A stretch of 64,000 nt of DNA from Gemmatimonas phototrophica. Its GTDB lineage: Bacteria; Gemmatimonadota; Gemmatimonadetes; Gemmatimonadales; Gemmatimonadaceae. Position 1 is the stretch's first letter; each line of letters opens with the position of its first letter. The notes beneath the pieces were generated by a model that was not told the origin of the DNA, did not search any database, and saw only the letters and a program-made list of their open reading frames with translations. The stretch is taken from positions 3,596,001 through 3,660,000 of the forward strand of contig NZ_CP011454.1 in the NCBI RefSeq assembly GCF_000695095.2. Reading direction: 5' to 3'. Shown here piece by piece: positions 47,935 to 56,048 of the stretch. The translations under genes and the position numbers were made by a program.

Positions 47935-48510
47935 TCAAGCCAATTCGATATCCACCGGCATCGCACGGGGGGCCATGCGCTGGGCCCGCTCCGCGCGGGC
48001 CAAGCGCACCAGCTTCGCCCCAACGGGGGCGAGCATCAGCGATCCAGCCCACAGAAAGAAGTCGGCGACATTGGCCACCATGGTGGTATCGGCGGTAAGG
48101 CGAATTCCAATGAAATCCGCGACGCCGAAAGGCCCCGCCATAATGCTGAGCAGGTTGCCCACCGCACCACCGCTCACCAGCCCGAGCGCCATCGTGGCCC
48201 GCGGGTCGACAGCAGCCATCTGGCGCACGACCGAAAGCACCAGTCCGAGCGCCAGCACCGTGACCACAACGTTGATGAGCCAGGTGTAGGGGCCCATGGA
48301 GACGCCGCCCGCCGCGCCGGTATTCCAGACAAGCGTGAGCGACAGCCGCTCCGTCAGCGAGACGACCCCGTGGTCGCCCAACACGCGGACCGCCACTTCC
48401 TTGGTGAGCAGGTCAACCATACAGGCGGCGCCCGCGATGCCGAGATAGCGGCGGGTCACGGGATCCCGAAGGAACTTCGCACTGGGTACGGATGGGCGGG
48501 AAAGTCGCAT
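47935..48510 (-). CDS. lspA: Signal peptidase II (LspA) family protein, divergent
   Basis: A 191-residue membrane protein with four hydrophobic segments. LspA motifs are ACMVDLLTKEVAV near residue 30, VWNTGAAGG (61-69), GGAVGNLLSIMAGPFGVADFI (catalytic Asp132) and ANVADFFLWAG (catalytic Asp150). It would cleave prolipoprotein signals in the inner membrane. The usual Asp-Arg after GNL (GNxxDR) is replaced by GNLLSI, so the protein is a divergent member and may not be the main LspA of the cell. The ATG at 48510 was taken. Upstream are 262 bp to RNase D in which I see no gene. Confidence 0.8.
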   Translation of the reverse strand: MRLSRPSVPSAKFLRDPVTRRYLGIAGAACMVDLLTKEVAVRVLGDHGVVSLTERLSLTLVWNTGAAGGVSMGPYTWLINVVVTVLALGLVLSVVRQMAAVDPRATMALGLVSGGAVGNLLSIMAGPFGVADFIGIRLTADTTMVANVADFFLWAGSLMLAPVGAKLVRLARAERAQRMAPRAMPVDIELA

Positions 48511-48772
48511 GCGTCAGGCAACCGGAAGGGGACAACTGCGCTTTGCCTTCCCTCACGCACCTAACATGCCGCTCCATACCCCTCGCATGGCTCAGCTCGC
48601 CAAGCCATCGGGAAACTCCTAAGCAACTGCAATACAATAACTTACGAGACAATCGCCAGATGAATCATCATTCACCTGAAATACAGCCGTGGGATTGCTG
48701 CCACATGATCGGCAAATCCCGGGCGACACGGCGTGGCGCGTACGCCACAGCCGATATCACCGTGGAGGAAGG

Positions 48773-49942
48773 TCAGCCCGGCTTGTAGGGCGAATCGTCG
48801 GCCGGGAAGCTGGCCAGTGCTTTGACGAACTCCTCACCCAGCACTTCGATTTGCCATTTGCGGAGTTCCGGGATGCTTTCCAGGTCATCCACATGGCGGG
48901 GCTTGCGGCGCGCCACCGCTTCCATGCGATCACGGGAGCAGAGCACTCCGGGGTCGAGATCAAGCCGAGCGGCGGCCACGTCGCGCACGTTTTTGAGGCG
49001 CCCCACGCGATCATCGAAATCGGGTTCCTTATCCCAGCGAGCGCTTTTGGGAAAGCGGGGCAACTCGGAATCGGGCACGGCGTTGCCACGAACGACCGCC
49101 TGCAGCGCGTCAGTGGCGCGCGCGTCGTTCATGCCGCGCGGGAATCCCTTGACGTTGAAAAGAGCATCGCGCGTGGTGGGCGCCAGACGTGCAAGATCGA
49201 GCAGGACTTCATTGCCGGCGACGCGGAAGGTGGCGCGATCGAGTTCAGCGGCAATGGTATCACGCCACTTCACCAGTTCACGCAAGCGCGCGAGTTCACG
49301 TCGCGTGAGATCGCGCGCGCCTTTGAGTCGAAGGAAGGCCTGGTCGGCACCATCGGTGTCCCACTTCGTGCCTTCGGCGCGAGTGAACTCTTCCTTTGCC
49401 CAGTGCCAACGCCCTTTCTTTTCGAGCTCGCGGTGCAAACGATCACGCAGCCCCAACAAGTGGCGTGTGTCTTGCGCGGCATAGTCCAGCATGTCGGCCG
49501 TGAGCGGTCGCATGCTCCAGTCGGCGCGCTGGTGTTTCTTGTCGAGCTTGAGTCCGAAGAACTGTTCCAGAAGTGCGGCCAACCCAAACGCCTTGATCCC
49601 CAGCAACTGCGCCGCCACACGCGTGTCGAACAGATGCGTGACCCGCCATCCGTAATCCTGATGCAACAACCGCAGATCGTAATCCGCGTCATGCAGCACC
49701 ACTTCCACGTTGCGATCTTCCAGCAGGGCGCCGAGCTGCAGTGGCGTGCCAATGGGCAACGGATCGATCACCGCTTCGTGATGTTCCGTGGAAAGTTGCA
49801 GCAGATAAATCCGATCGACAAAGCGATGGAAGCTCGCGCCTTCCGTATCGAGCGCGAGCGTGCGCACGCCGGTGAGACCGGAGAGAAAGCGATCAACGGC
49901 GTCGGCCGTGTCGAGATAGAGTGGTGCGGGAGGCAAAGACAT
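48773..49942 (-). CDS. rnd: Ribonuclease D
   Basis: A 389-residue 3'-5' exoribonuclease that trims tRNA and other stable RNA precursors. The DEDDy active site is complete: LALDTEGASFHRF (Asp and Glu), VLHDADYDLRLL (Asp), and LDYAAQDTRHLLGL (Tyr and Asp). HRDC-like segments follow at the C-terminus (FNVKGFPRGM, LESIPELRKWQIEVLGEEFVKAL). The ATG at 49942 is 39 bp from the divergent AI-2E transporter start. Length matches bacterial RNase D (~375). Confidence 0.94.
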   Translation of the reverse strand: MSLPPAPLYLDTADAVDRFLSGLTGVRTLALDTEGASFHRFVDRIYLLQLSTEHHEAVIDPLPIGTPLQLGALLEDRNVEVVLHDADYDLRLLHQDYGWRVTHLFDTRVAAQLLGIKAFGLAALLEQFFGLKLDKKHQRADWSMRPLTADMLDYAAQDTRHLLGLRDRLHRELEKKGRWHWAKEEFTRAEGTKWDTDGADQAFLRLKGARDLTRRELARLRELVKWRDTIAAELDRATFRVAGNEVLLDLARLAPTTRDALFNVKGFPRGMNDARATDALQAVVRGNAVPDSELPRFPKSARWDKEPDFDDRVGRLKNVRDVAAARLDLDPGVLCSRDRMEAVARRKPRHVDDLESIPELRKWQIEVLGEEFVKALASFPADDSPYKPG

Positions 49943-49981
49943 GTCTCCCTGTAAGCTACAACGGCGGGTAGTTTCGGGACC

Positions 49982-51334
49982 ATGACCAGTATTGACGAGA
50001 CCTTACTTCCCGAGCCCCTCGCGCCGGAGCGCCGGGGCTGGCGTACCGCCGACCTGACCCGGGCGGCCTTCACGATCCTGGCGGTCTGGTTCGGCCTGCA
50101 GCTGCTCTGGTCGGTCCGGTCGCTGGCCATCCTGGTGTTCCTGGCCGCCCTCTTCGGGATTTCGGTAGCCCGGGGGGTGGACATCCTGGAGCGCTACCGC
50201 ATTCGCCGAGGGATTGCGTCGGCGCTGTTGGTCCTGGGGACGCTGGGGGCGATTGGCGGCGTCCTGGCGCTCACTGCCCCGACGCTCATTGAGCAGGGGC
50301 AGGAGCTGCGCCGGGAGTTTCCGGCTGCCGTGACCAAGGTCCAGACTTGGATCGACAGCCGGAAAGGGGGGCTGCTGGGTTCCCTGATTTCGTCGGCGGC
50401 CGGTACTGCGCAGACGCTGGATTCCGCCACCTCGGCGGCGTTGGCGCCTACCGAGCCGGCAGGTGGCGCGGGGACGGCAGGGACGGCGATCGGGCGGGCG
50501 GGGGCGCAAACGGCCCCGCCAGTGGCGACGGCGCCGGAATCGGCCACCGAGGCCATCAAGCGTCGGCTCACCGATGGCATCGGGAGCGCCACCAAGTACC
50601 TCTTTTCCTTCGTCTCCAACACGTTGGCCGCGTTTGCCGCCTTCGTGCTGCTGATCTTCCTAGCCATGTATATCGGGGCCGAACCGGAGGTCTATCGCGG
50701 CTGGATGCTGGCGATGGTGCCGGCCACGTCGCGGGCGCAAGTGCGCATTGTCCTGGACGAGATTTCCACGGTGCTCCGTAAGTGGCTGGTGACACAGCTC
50801 ATTGCCATGGTGGTCATTGGGACGGTGTCATTCACGGTGCTGATGCTGCTGGGGGTGAAGGCGGCCTTTGCGCTGGGGTTCATTGCGGGGTTGATGGAGT
50901 TCATTCCCACGGTGGGTCCCATCCTGAGCGCGGTACCGGCCATCCTGATGGGCTTCGTGGATTCCCCGGAGAAGGCGCTGGCGGTGGGGCTGGCGTACTG
51001 GGGCATCCAGTTTGTGGAGAACAACCTGCTCATCCCGTATCTGATGCGGGGCGAAATGGACCTGCCGCCGGCCATTACGATTGTCGCGCAGACGCTCATG
51101 ACGCTGGTTTTCGGCTTTTTGGGGCTGATGGTGGCCGTGCCGTTGACGGCGGCGGTGCTGGTCCCGCTGCGCATGATGGCCGAGCGGGAGAACGCGCGGG
51201 AAAAGGCGCTGGTCAAGCAGCACAAAAGCCAACGGGATCTGATGCACGCCGATGTAAAGCCTGACGAGGTCATGGAAGTCGCCAACAGTGGGCCCGACGA
51301 GCCGTCGCGGCCGGAGGGGGGGGGGCACCCATGA
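49982..51334 (+). CDS. AI-2E family transporter-like membrane protein (PerM/YdiK)
   Basis: A 450-residue integral membrane protein with about eight predicted helices in the usual pattern: two near the N-terminus (residues 33-80), a long soluble stretch rich in Ala/Gly/Thr (about 100-190), then hydrophobic helices including LPLGVKAAFALG-like LLGVKAAFALGFIAGLMEFIPTVGP, the conserved EFIPxxGP motif. The C-terminal tail (about 40 residues) is charged and cytoplasmic. Family members export AI-2 or Na+/H+ or remain uncharacterised. Its last bases overlap the next start (ATGA), so it is co-translated with the hydrolase and methyltransferase genes. Confidence 0.9.
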   Translation: MTSIDETLLPEPLAPERRGWRTADLTRAAFTILAVWFGLQLLWSVRSLAILVFLAALFGISVARGVDILERYRIRRGIASALLVLGTLGAIGGVLALTAPTLIEQGQELRREFPAAVTKVQTWIDSRKGGLLGSLISSAAGTAQTLDSATSAALAPTEPAGGAGTAGTAIGRAGAQTAPPVATAPESATEAIKRRLTDGIGSATKYLFSFVSNTLAAFAAFVLLIFLAMYIGAEPEVYRGWMLAMVPATSRAQVRIVLDEISTVLRKWLVTQLIAMVVIGTVSFTVLMLLGVKAAFALGFIAGLMEFIPTVGPILSAVPAILMGFVDSPEKALAVGLAYWGIQFVENNLLIPYLMRGEMDLPPAITIVAQTLMTLVFGFLGLMVAVPLTAAVLVPLRMMAERENAREKALVKQHKSQRDLMHADVKPDEVMEVANSGPDEPSRPEGGGHP

Positions 51335-52128
51335 TTGCGCAGCTGCCCGGCTTTCAGATTGGCTACGACGATCAGGGGGATGGCCTGCCGGTGGTGTTTC
51401 TCCATGGCTTCCCCCACGACCGCACGCTTTGGGCGGCGCAGCGGCTGGCGCTGGCGCCCCAGGCGCGGTGCATTGTGCCGGATGTGCGTGGCTTTGGGGA
51501 TTCGTCCACCCACGGGCCCTATTCCATGGACCAATACGCGGACGATCTCGCGGCACTGCTGGACTGGCTGCAGATCGAGCGGGCGGTGGTGTGCGGACTC
51601 TCCATGGGGGGGTACATCGCCATGGCCATGTGGCGTCGTCATCCGGACCGGGTGCGGGCCTTTGTCTTCTGCGACACGAAGGCAGCGGCGGATACCGACG
51701 ACGGGAAGGCCAAGCGTGAGGCGCTGATGGCGCTGGTGAAGCGCGACGGGACGCGGGTGATTGCCGACGCGCAGATCGGCGGCATGGTTGGACCGGCGAC
51801 CCGGGAGAAGCGCCCCGAAGTAGTAGCGACGCTGCGGGCGATGATGGGGCGGCAGTCGGCCGCGGGAGTGGCAGGGGCGCTGCAGGCGTTGCGGGACCGC
51901 CCTGACTCACGCGCCACACTGCAATCGATTAGCGTTCCGTCCCTGGTGATCGTGGGGGAAGACGATGTGTTGACCCCTATCAAAGAGGCGCGGGCGATCG
52001 CGGAGGCATTACCTTCCGCAGCGCGCGTGCGACTTGAGATTATCGCCGGCGCCGGTCATGTGCCCTGCCTCGAACGGCCTGCCGCCACCACGCACGCCCT
52101 CTCTGACTTCTTCGCCACGCTGGCATGA
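51331..52128 (+). CDS. Alpha/beta-fold hydrolase
   Basis: A 265-residue hydrolase. The oxyanion-hole segment is LHGFPHDRTLW (25-34), the nucleophile elbow is CGLSMGGYIA with Ser91, and the His lies in AGAGHVPCLERP near residue 248. No signal peptide, so it is cytoplasmic. Substrates in this broad family include esters, lactones and epoxides. It overlaps its upstream neighbour and downstream methyltransferase by 4 nt each (ATGA), showing a tight operon. Confidence 0.9.
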   Translation: MIAQLPGFQIGYDDQGDGLPVVFLHGFPHDRTLWAAQRLALAPQARCIVPDVRGFGDSSTHGPYSMDQYADDLAALLDWLQIERAVVCGLSMGGYIAMAMWRRHPDRVRAFVFCDTKAAADTDDGKAKREALMALVKRDGTRVIADAQIGGMVGPATREKRPEVVATLRAMMGRQSAAGVAGALQALRDRPDSRATLQSISVPSLVIVGEDDVLTPIKEARAIAEALPSAARVRLEIIAGAGHVPCLERPAATTHALSDFFATLA

Positions 52129-52736
52129 CCCAGAACGCTGCAGCACCCACCATTTCCGAAGCCGAACGCTCCAGCGCCGCCCGTATCGGGCAGGTGCTCT
52201 TCAAGAATCGCGGCTGGCTGCCGGTCCCTTTTCTGGCGGTGCCGCTCCTGCTGCCGGGGGTGCAGACGGCCACCACGTGGATCGTGGGGCTCGTGATCGT
52301 GGCCATTGGCGAAATGATCCGCACCGCGGGCGTGGCCGCCGCCGGCACGGTGACGCGCCGTCGCTCGCGTGACGTACAGCGACTGGTGACGTACGGCGCC
52401 TTTGCCTGGTGCCGCAACCCACTCTACGTGGGGAATTTTCTCGCCTGGATCGGCTTTACGGTGGTGAGCGGCGTGTTCTGGTTCATTCCGGTGGCGATCG
52501 TGATTTTCGCCATCGAGTACACGCTCATCGTGCGCTACGAAGAAGGGGTGCTGGAATCGATCTTCGGGCAGGAATACCTGGACTACAAGGCCCGCACCCC
52601 ACGCTGGTTTGGCCGCCCGCCCGCCGGTGCGACGCAGGGGCAGCACGACTGGAAGGAAGCGATCTGGAGCGAGCGGTCCACGATCCTGCAGTATGTCGTC
52701 TTGATTGGGGCGTTCTGGTACAAGGGAACGCTCTAA
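52125..52736 (+). CDS. Isoprenylcysteine carboxyl methyltransferase-like membrane protein
   Basis: A 203-residue membrane protein of the ICMT/PEMT/NnrU group. It has four to five hydrophobic segments; the conserved SAM- and lipid-binding region reads CRNPLYVGNFLAWIG, followed by a helix IVIFAIEYTLIVRYEE and LDYKARTPRWFGRPP near the C-terminus. It methylates a lipid or isoprenoid-linked substrate, unknown here. It is the third gene of an ATGA-coupled operon; the composite repeat follows directly after its stop. Confidence 0.83.
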   Translation: MTQNAAAPTISEAERSSAARIGQVLFKNRGWLPVPFLAVPLLLPGVQTATTWIVGLVIVAIGEMIRTAGVAAAGTVTRRRSRDVQRLVTYGAFAWCRNPLYVGNFLAWIGFTVVSGVFWFIPVAIVIFAIEYTLIVRYEEGVLESIFGQEYLDYKARTPRWFGRPPAGATQGQHDWKEAIWSERSTILQYVVLIGAFWYKGTL

Positions 52737-53090
52737 CTGCAACTGCGGTTTTGGACCGCGACTGCGGTTCGGGTTTGGAACCGCTGCGGCAGTTCTGGAC
52801 TGCTACTGCGGTTCTGGACTGCCACGGCGGTTGAGGTGCACGGCAGTTGGGGTGGAAGTGGGAGAGCCGCCACGGCTGCGCCGTGGCGGCTCTTTCTTGG
52901 TGGTTGATGAAACTGCGAACTGCAGTTGAGGTGGGACGACCACCAAAAGAATGCGCCCGCCGGCTAAGCCGGCGGGCGCTTCCATTTCCACCCGAACTGC
53001 GGTGCACCTCAACCGCAGTAGTGGTCCAGAACCGCAGTGGCAGTCCAGAACTGCAGTAGTGGTTCTAAACCCGAACCGCAGTTGCAGTCC
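52737..53090. repeat. Composite palindromic element, copy 2 (GCAGTGGTCCAGAACCGCAGT family)
   Basis: This fills the whole 360-bp gap between the convergent methyltransferase and ferredoxin genes. Outer arms: TGCAACTGCGGTT at the left end pairs with AACCGCAGTTGCA at the right end, and ~20-bp degenerate words repeat inside each arm. In the core, hairpin 1 (52863-52893, 14-bp stem, then TTTCTTGGTGGTTG) reads as a plus-strand terminator. Hairpin 2 (52953-52979, 12-bp stem) is preceded by CGACCACCAAAAGAAT, a minus-strand terminator. The architecture matches copy 1 at 41616 with the two hairpin sequences swapped. Confidence 0.85.
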
Positions 53091-53096
53091 CTGCCC

Positions 53097-53360
<264 letters not shown>

Positions 53361-53462
53361 GTGGCGAAGCTCGGGTCAGACCGACCGAAATGGATGTGAC
53401 TGTCGAAGTCGGGAAGATACTACGGGGGGAACGTGCGACAAGCGGGAAAGGTGCCGAACTAC

Positions 53463-53771
53463 TCAGCGGCGCCACGGGGGTAGGTCGCCTTTCTTCTTGA
53501 GCTCCGGGTTTTCCCGGTACAGGGTGAAGGTTCGGCCAATGACCTGCACCACTTCAGCGCCCATCTGCTCGGCGGCTTCGTTGGCGGCCTCCTTGGCCGT
53601 GAGCTCCCCGGCCTTGGCCACCTGCACCTTGACCAGCTCCTTGGTGCGCAGCACGTCGTCGAGGCTCGTCAGGAGCGTCGGCGTGAGCCCCGCGTGGCCA
53701 ATGTGCACGAGCACATCAAGATGATGTGCCTCGGAGCGCAGTTCCGCGCGCTCCTTGCCGGTCATACTCAT
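53463..53771 (-). CDS. yhbY: YhbY/CRS1-type RNA-binding protein
   Basis: A 102-residue protein with the CRM domain: ERAELRSEAHHLDVLVHIGHAGLTPTLLTSLDD, the ELVKVQVAKAGE strand, and MGAEVVQVIGRTFTLYR, including GxxG-like IGHAG. YhbY binds 23S rRNA/50S precursor ribosomes. The ATG at 53771 overlaps the M23 peptidase stop as ATGA, which fixes the start; an ATG two codons later (53765) is also possible. Confidence 0.92.
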   Translation of the reverse strand: MSMTGKERAELRSEAHHLDVLVHIGHAGLTPTLLTSLDDVLRTKELVKVQVAKAGELTAKEAANEAAEQMGAEVVQVIGRTFTLYRENPELKKKGDLPPWRR

Positions 53772-54418
53772 GGACGAACCCCGTCGAGTGCGAAAAACGA
53801 ATACGGATTGATCGGGGGCCCGTCCCACCAGGCGCGCCCGCGCCCCCGTTTCATCACCTGAAAATGCAGATGCGGGGCGTTCGGTGGTGCGTTCCCCGTG
53901 GTTCCAACGTAGCCAATCACCGATCCCTTGGCGACTCGGTCCCCGATGGCCAACCCTCGGCGGTACCGTTCCAGGTGGGCATAGTAATACACGAACTGCC
54001 CGTCCTCGTCATAGGCGTAAATGACAATCCCGCCCACCGGGCCCTCGAACAGCCGCCCAATGACGTGGTCCGCCGCCGCCAGCACCGGCGTGGAGCGGGG
54101 GGCCAGGATGTCGAGCGCCCCGTGAATCTTCCCCGCCCCGCGGCCGGCCGTGTAGTTGTCGCGCAGCATGCGGGGGGTGAACCCCTCCACCGGCACCATC
54201 AGCTGGCGCTCCCACAGCCGCGCCAGATCCTCATCGGTTACGGCCGCACCACGCGGTCCGGCGTGGGTGGGTACCGGGCCAAGCGGCGCCCGAACCGCTG
54301 GTGCCGTTGGTTCGGCAACGGGTGCCGGTTGAACTTCTGGCCTGTTTCTCGAACACGCAGAAGACAGTAATAAAACACCAAAGAGCCATACTGGTAAAAA
54401 ACGACGAAACAGCACCAC
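53768..54418 (-). CDS. M23-family peptidase, lipoprotein-like
   Basis: A peptidase of the LytM/M23 zinc type, 216 residues from the GTG chosen here. The export signal is short (MVLFRRFLPVWLFGVLLLSSAC), with a weak lipobox at Cys22. The domain shows HGALDILAPRSTPVLAAADHVIG, the His/Asp zinc region, and PHLHFQV, the HxH motif. The enzyme would cut or bind peptide bonds of murein near the outer membrane. The frame stays open to an ATG at 54490, but that stretch is the palindromic repeat at 54408-54513, so the GTG at 54418 is preferred. It is coupled to yhbY. Confidence 0.85.
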   Translation of the reverse strand: MVLFRRFLPVWLFGVLLLSSACSRNRPEVQPAPVAEPTAPAVRAPLGPVPTHAGPRGAAVTDEDLARLWERQLMVPVEGFTPRMLRDNYTAGRGAGKIHGALDILAPRSTPVLAAADHVIGRLFEGPVGGIVIYAYDEDGQFVYYYAHLERYRRGLAIGDRVAKGSVIGYVGTTGNAPPNAPHLHFQVMKRGRGRAWWDGPPINPYSFFALDGVRP

Positions 54419-54513
54419 GGATAAAAACTGATGGGTCACGGAGTGCACACGGATACACCCTGCTTGATCCGCGTTCAATCCGTGACCCATCTCTTCCTAT
54501 CCGTGGTGCTGTT
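54408..54513. repeat. Palindrome of CACGGAT words at the start of the M23 gene
   Basis: CAGCACCACGGATA (54410-54423) pairs with TATCCGTGGTGCTG (54496-54509), and GATGGGTCACGG pairs with CCGTGACCCATC further in. It overlaps the 5' end of the M23 reading frame and may supply codons or its translation start. Confidence 0.7.
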
Positions 54514-54560
54514 CACGCCGTTCAAGCGGTTCAGGCTGATCAAGCGGTTCGCGCCGACCG

Positions 54561-55022
54561 TCACCCCTTAACCACTTCCGGGCGGAAATACGGCTCCAGG
54601 AAGTGGAGCAGATCCTCGACGCTGCGGACGGCGGTCTTGAGGCCGTCGAGTTCGTGGGCCCGCGGCAGGCGGGCGCCGGCGCGGTCGGCAATCACCAGCA
54701 CGGCGTCTTCGAGGTCGAGATCCACCAGACCGTACTCGCGCTGGAGATCGTCCTGCGGATTCACGATGTAGTGCGGCTCCTGCGCCCCATGCCGTTCGGC
54801 GAGGTACCCGTAAACCTGCGCCAACAGGATCTCCGGGAATCGCCCCCGGAACGCATCGCGGAAACGCGACAGGCCGTCGCGCTCGATGGACGCACGATTC
54901 AACCGGCTTGCACGCGCCAGGGCGAACAATCCAAGCAGCAATACGACGATGGCTACTGAAACGGACAGACGCACTACCGCAGCACCCTCGGGAAATGGGG
55001 AGACGTGTGTCGCGGCCACCAT
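54561..55022 (-). CDS. Membrane-anchored protein with an acyl-carrier-like domain
   Basis: A 153-residue protein I cannot name. One N-terminal membrane helix (SVSVAIVVLLLGLFALA) is followed by a basic linker and a helical domain. The last ~60 residues (LQREYGLVDLDLEDAVLVI, LPRAHELDGLKTAVRSVEDLLHFLEPYF) resemble the helix pattern of acyl carrier proteins or DUF1493, but the phosphopantetheine Ser is absent (the LDLED segment instead of DSL). The start is uncertain: ATG 55022, GTG 55034 or GTG 54974. It precedes the M23 gene on the same strand, with a palindrome between. Confidence 0.55.
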   Translation of the reverse strand: MVAATHVSPFPEGAAVVRLSVSVAIVVLLLGLFALARASRLNRASIERDGLSRFRDAFRGRFPEILLAQVYGYLAERHGAQEPHYIVNPQDDLQREYGLVDLDLEDAVLVIADRAGARLPRAHELDGLKTAVRSVEDLLHFLEPYFRPEVVKG

Positions 55023-55286
55023 TGGCAGGCACACGTCCTGTCACACGAATGAACACCGCGGGGGACCGGACGTGACGGACTGCCGACGCACTCGGCATAC
55101 AGTACACCGGGACCGCGATACGCGAAACAGTCGGATCGCATGATTCGGGTACGAGTGGCGAAGGAATTCCGCTGAACCGCTGATCCTTTCGCCCCTTACC
55201 ACCACAAAGCTGCCACTGTTTGGTTGAGTCGACCACATGAAGTCTTGATCACCAACACCACCATCTCCGATTAGTGAACAGTTTCG
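55023..55286. other. Intergenic region before sufR, no gene found
   Basis: No reading frame with protein-like content, tRNA or strong hairpin is visible in these ~264 bp between the ACP-like gene and the sufR promoter. It may contain the divergent promoter of the ACP-like gene. Confidence 0.5.
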
Positions 55287-55294
55287 TTGACGAA
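55283..55294. promoter_or_regulatory. Possible SufR operator
   Basis: The palindrome TTCGT-TG-ACGAA overlaps the -35 box (TTGACG) of the sufR promoter. Position suggests autoregulation by SufR; the known cyanobacterial SufR sites differ in sequence, so this is an inference. Confidence 0.45.
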
Positions 55295-55316
55295 CACCAT
55301 AAAGCCGAGTTATACT
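55287..55316 (+). promoter_or_regulatory. Promoter of the suf operon (leaderless layout)
   Basis: TTGACG (55287-55292), an 18-bp spacer, and TATACT (55311-55316). Only six bases (GTCGGC) separate the -10 box from the sufR ATG at 55323, so the transcript should begin at the start codon, with no ribosome site. Confidence 0.7.
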
Positions 55317-55322
55317 GTCGGC

Positions 55323-56048
55323 ATGGAGGACGTCGTCGGGGCACTGGGTGGGTTTCGGGGGGTTCGAGCCGAGTTGCTGGTGGCGCTCAAAAAAGCGCAA
55401 CCACTGACGGCTCAGGAGCTTGGCGAGCAGTTCGGCCTCACGGCCAACGCCCTCCGCCGCCACTTGAAGGCCCTCGAGGAGGATGGTCTGGTACGCTACC
55501 AGCGCGATGTGCGCGGGGTGGGGGCACCGGTCTACGCCTTTTCGTTGACGCCGGCAGGTGAGGCACTCTTCCCCCGCTCGTACGTCCAGGTGCTTGCCAA
55601 TGCCCTCGACGCCCTGCGGTCCCAGACCGGCGATCAGGCAGTGGAAGCCGTGCTGGAGGCCGAATGGCGCCGCCTGGCCGATGAGGCCGGACCGGTGCTC
55701 GAGGCGCTGCCGTTGGATGAGCGGGTGCCGCTGGTCGCGGAGCTGTTGACCGCCAAGGGTTATATGGCCGAAGCCGTGCGTGTTGAGCGTGCGGTGGAGC
55801 AGGACGCGGGTGGTGTGGACATGCTCTCGGAAATTGAGGCAACTCCCACGCTCACTCTGCGCATTCATAACTGTGCAGTCCGGGAAATCGCCGAGCGCTT
55901 TCCCGAGGCCTGCGCAGTGGAAGCAAAGTTCGTTGAACGGCTGCTGGGTGTTCCGCTGGTGCGCAGTGCGCACCGGCTGGGCGGCTGCGGTCACTGTGAA
56001 TACGGCGTGTCAGGTCACCTTTCGACGGTGAAACAGGAGCAGGCATGA
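55323..56048 (+). CDS. sufR: SufR-family Fe-S transcriptional repressor of the suf operon
   Basis: A 241-residue regulator. The N-terminal winged helix-turn-helix reads [32 protein letters not shown]. The C-terminal half has the SufR cluster signature: [19 protein letters not shown] and [12 protein letters not shown], giving Cys184, Cys197, Cys222 and Cys225, which can hold a [4Fe-4S] cluster. In cyanobacteria and actinobacteria SufR represses suf genes until its cluster is lost. The ATG at 55323 lies six bases after the -10 box. The stop overlaps the sufB start as ATGA. Confidence 0.92.
   Translation: MEDVVGALGGFRGVRAELLVALKKAQPLTAQELGEQFGLTANALRRHLKALEEDGLVRYQRDVRGVGAPVYAFSLTPAGEALFPRSYVQVLANALDALRSQTGDQAVEAVLEAEWRRLADEAGPVLEALPLDERVPLVAELLTAKGYMAEAVRVERAVEQDAGGVDMLSEIEATPTLTLRIHNCAVREIAERFPEACAVEAKFVERLLGVPLVRSAHRLGGCGHCEYGVSGHLSTVKQEQA

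Noticed and set aside
41616-53090. CRISPR array in the repetitive intergenic regions
   Set aside because: The repeats are degenerate inverted words without constant-length unique spacers, and no cas gene is present.
55023-55286. tRNA or small RNA gene before sufR
   Set aside because: No cloverleaf, no TTCGA-type T-loop with a pairing stem and no terminator-like hairpin could be found.
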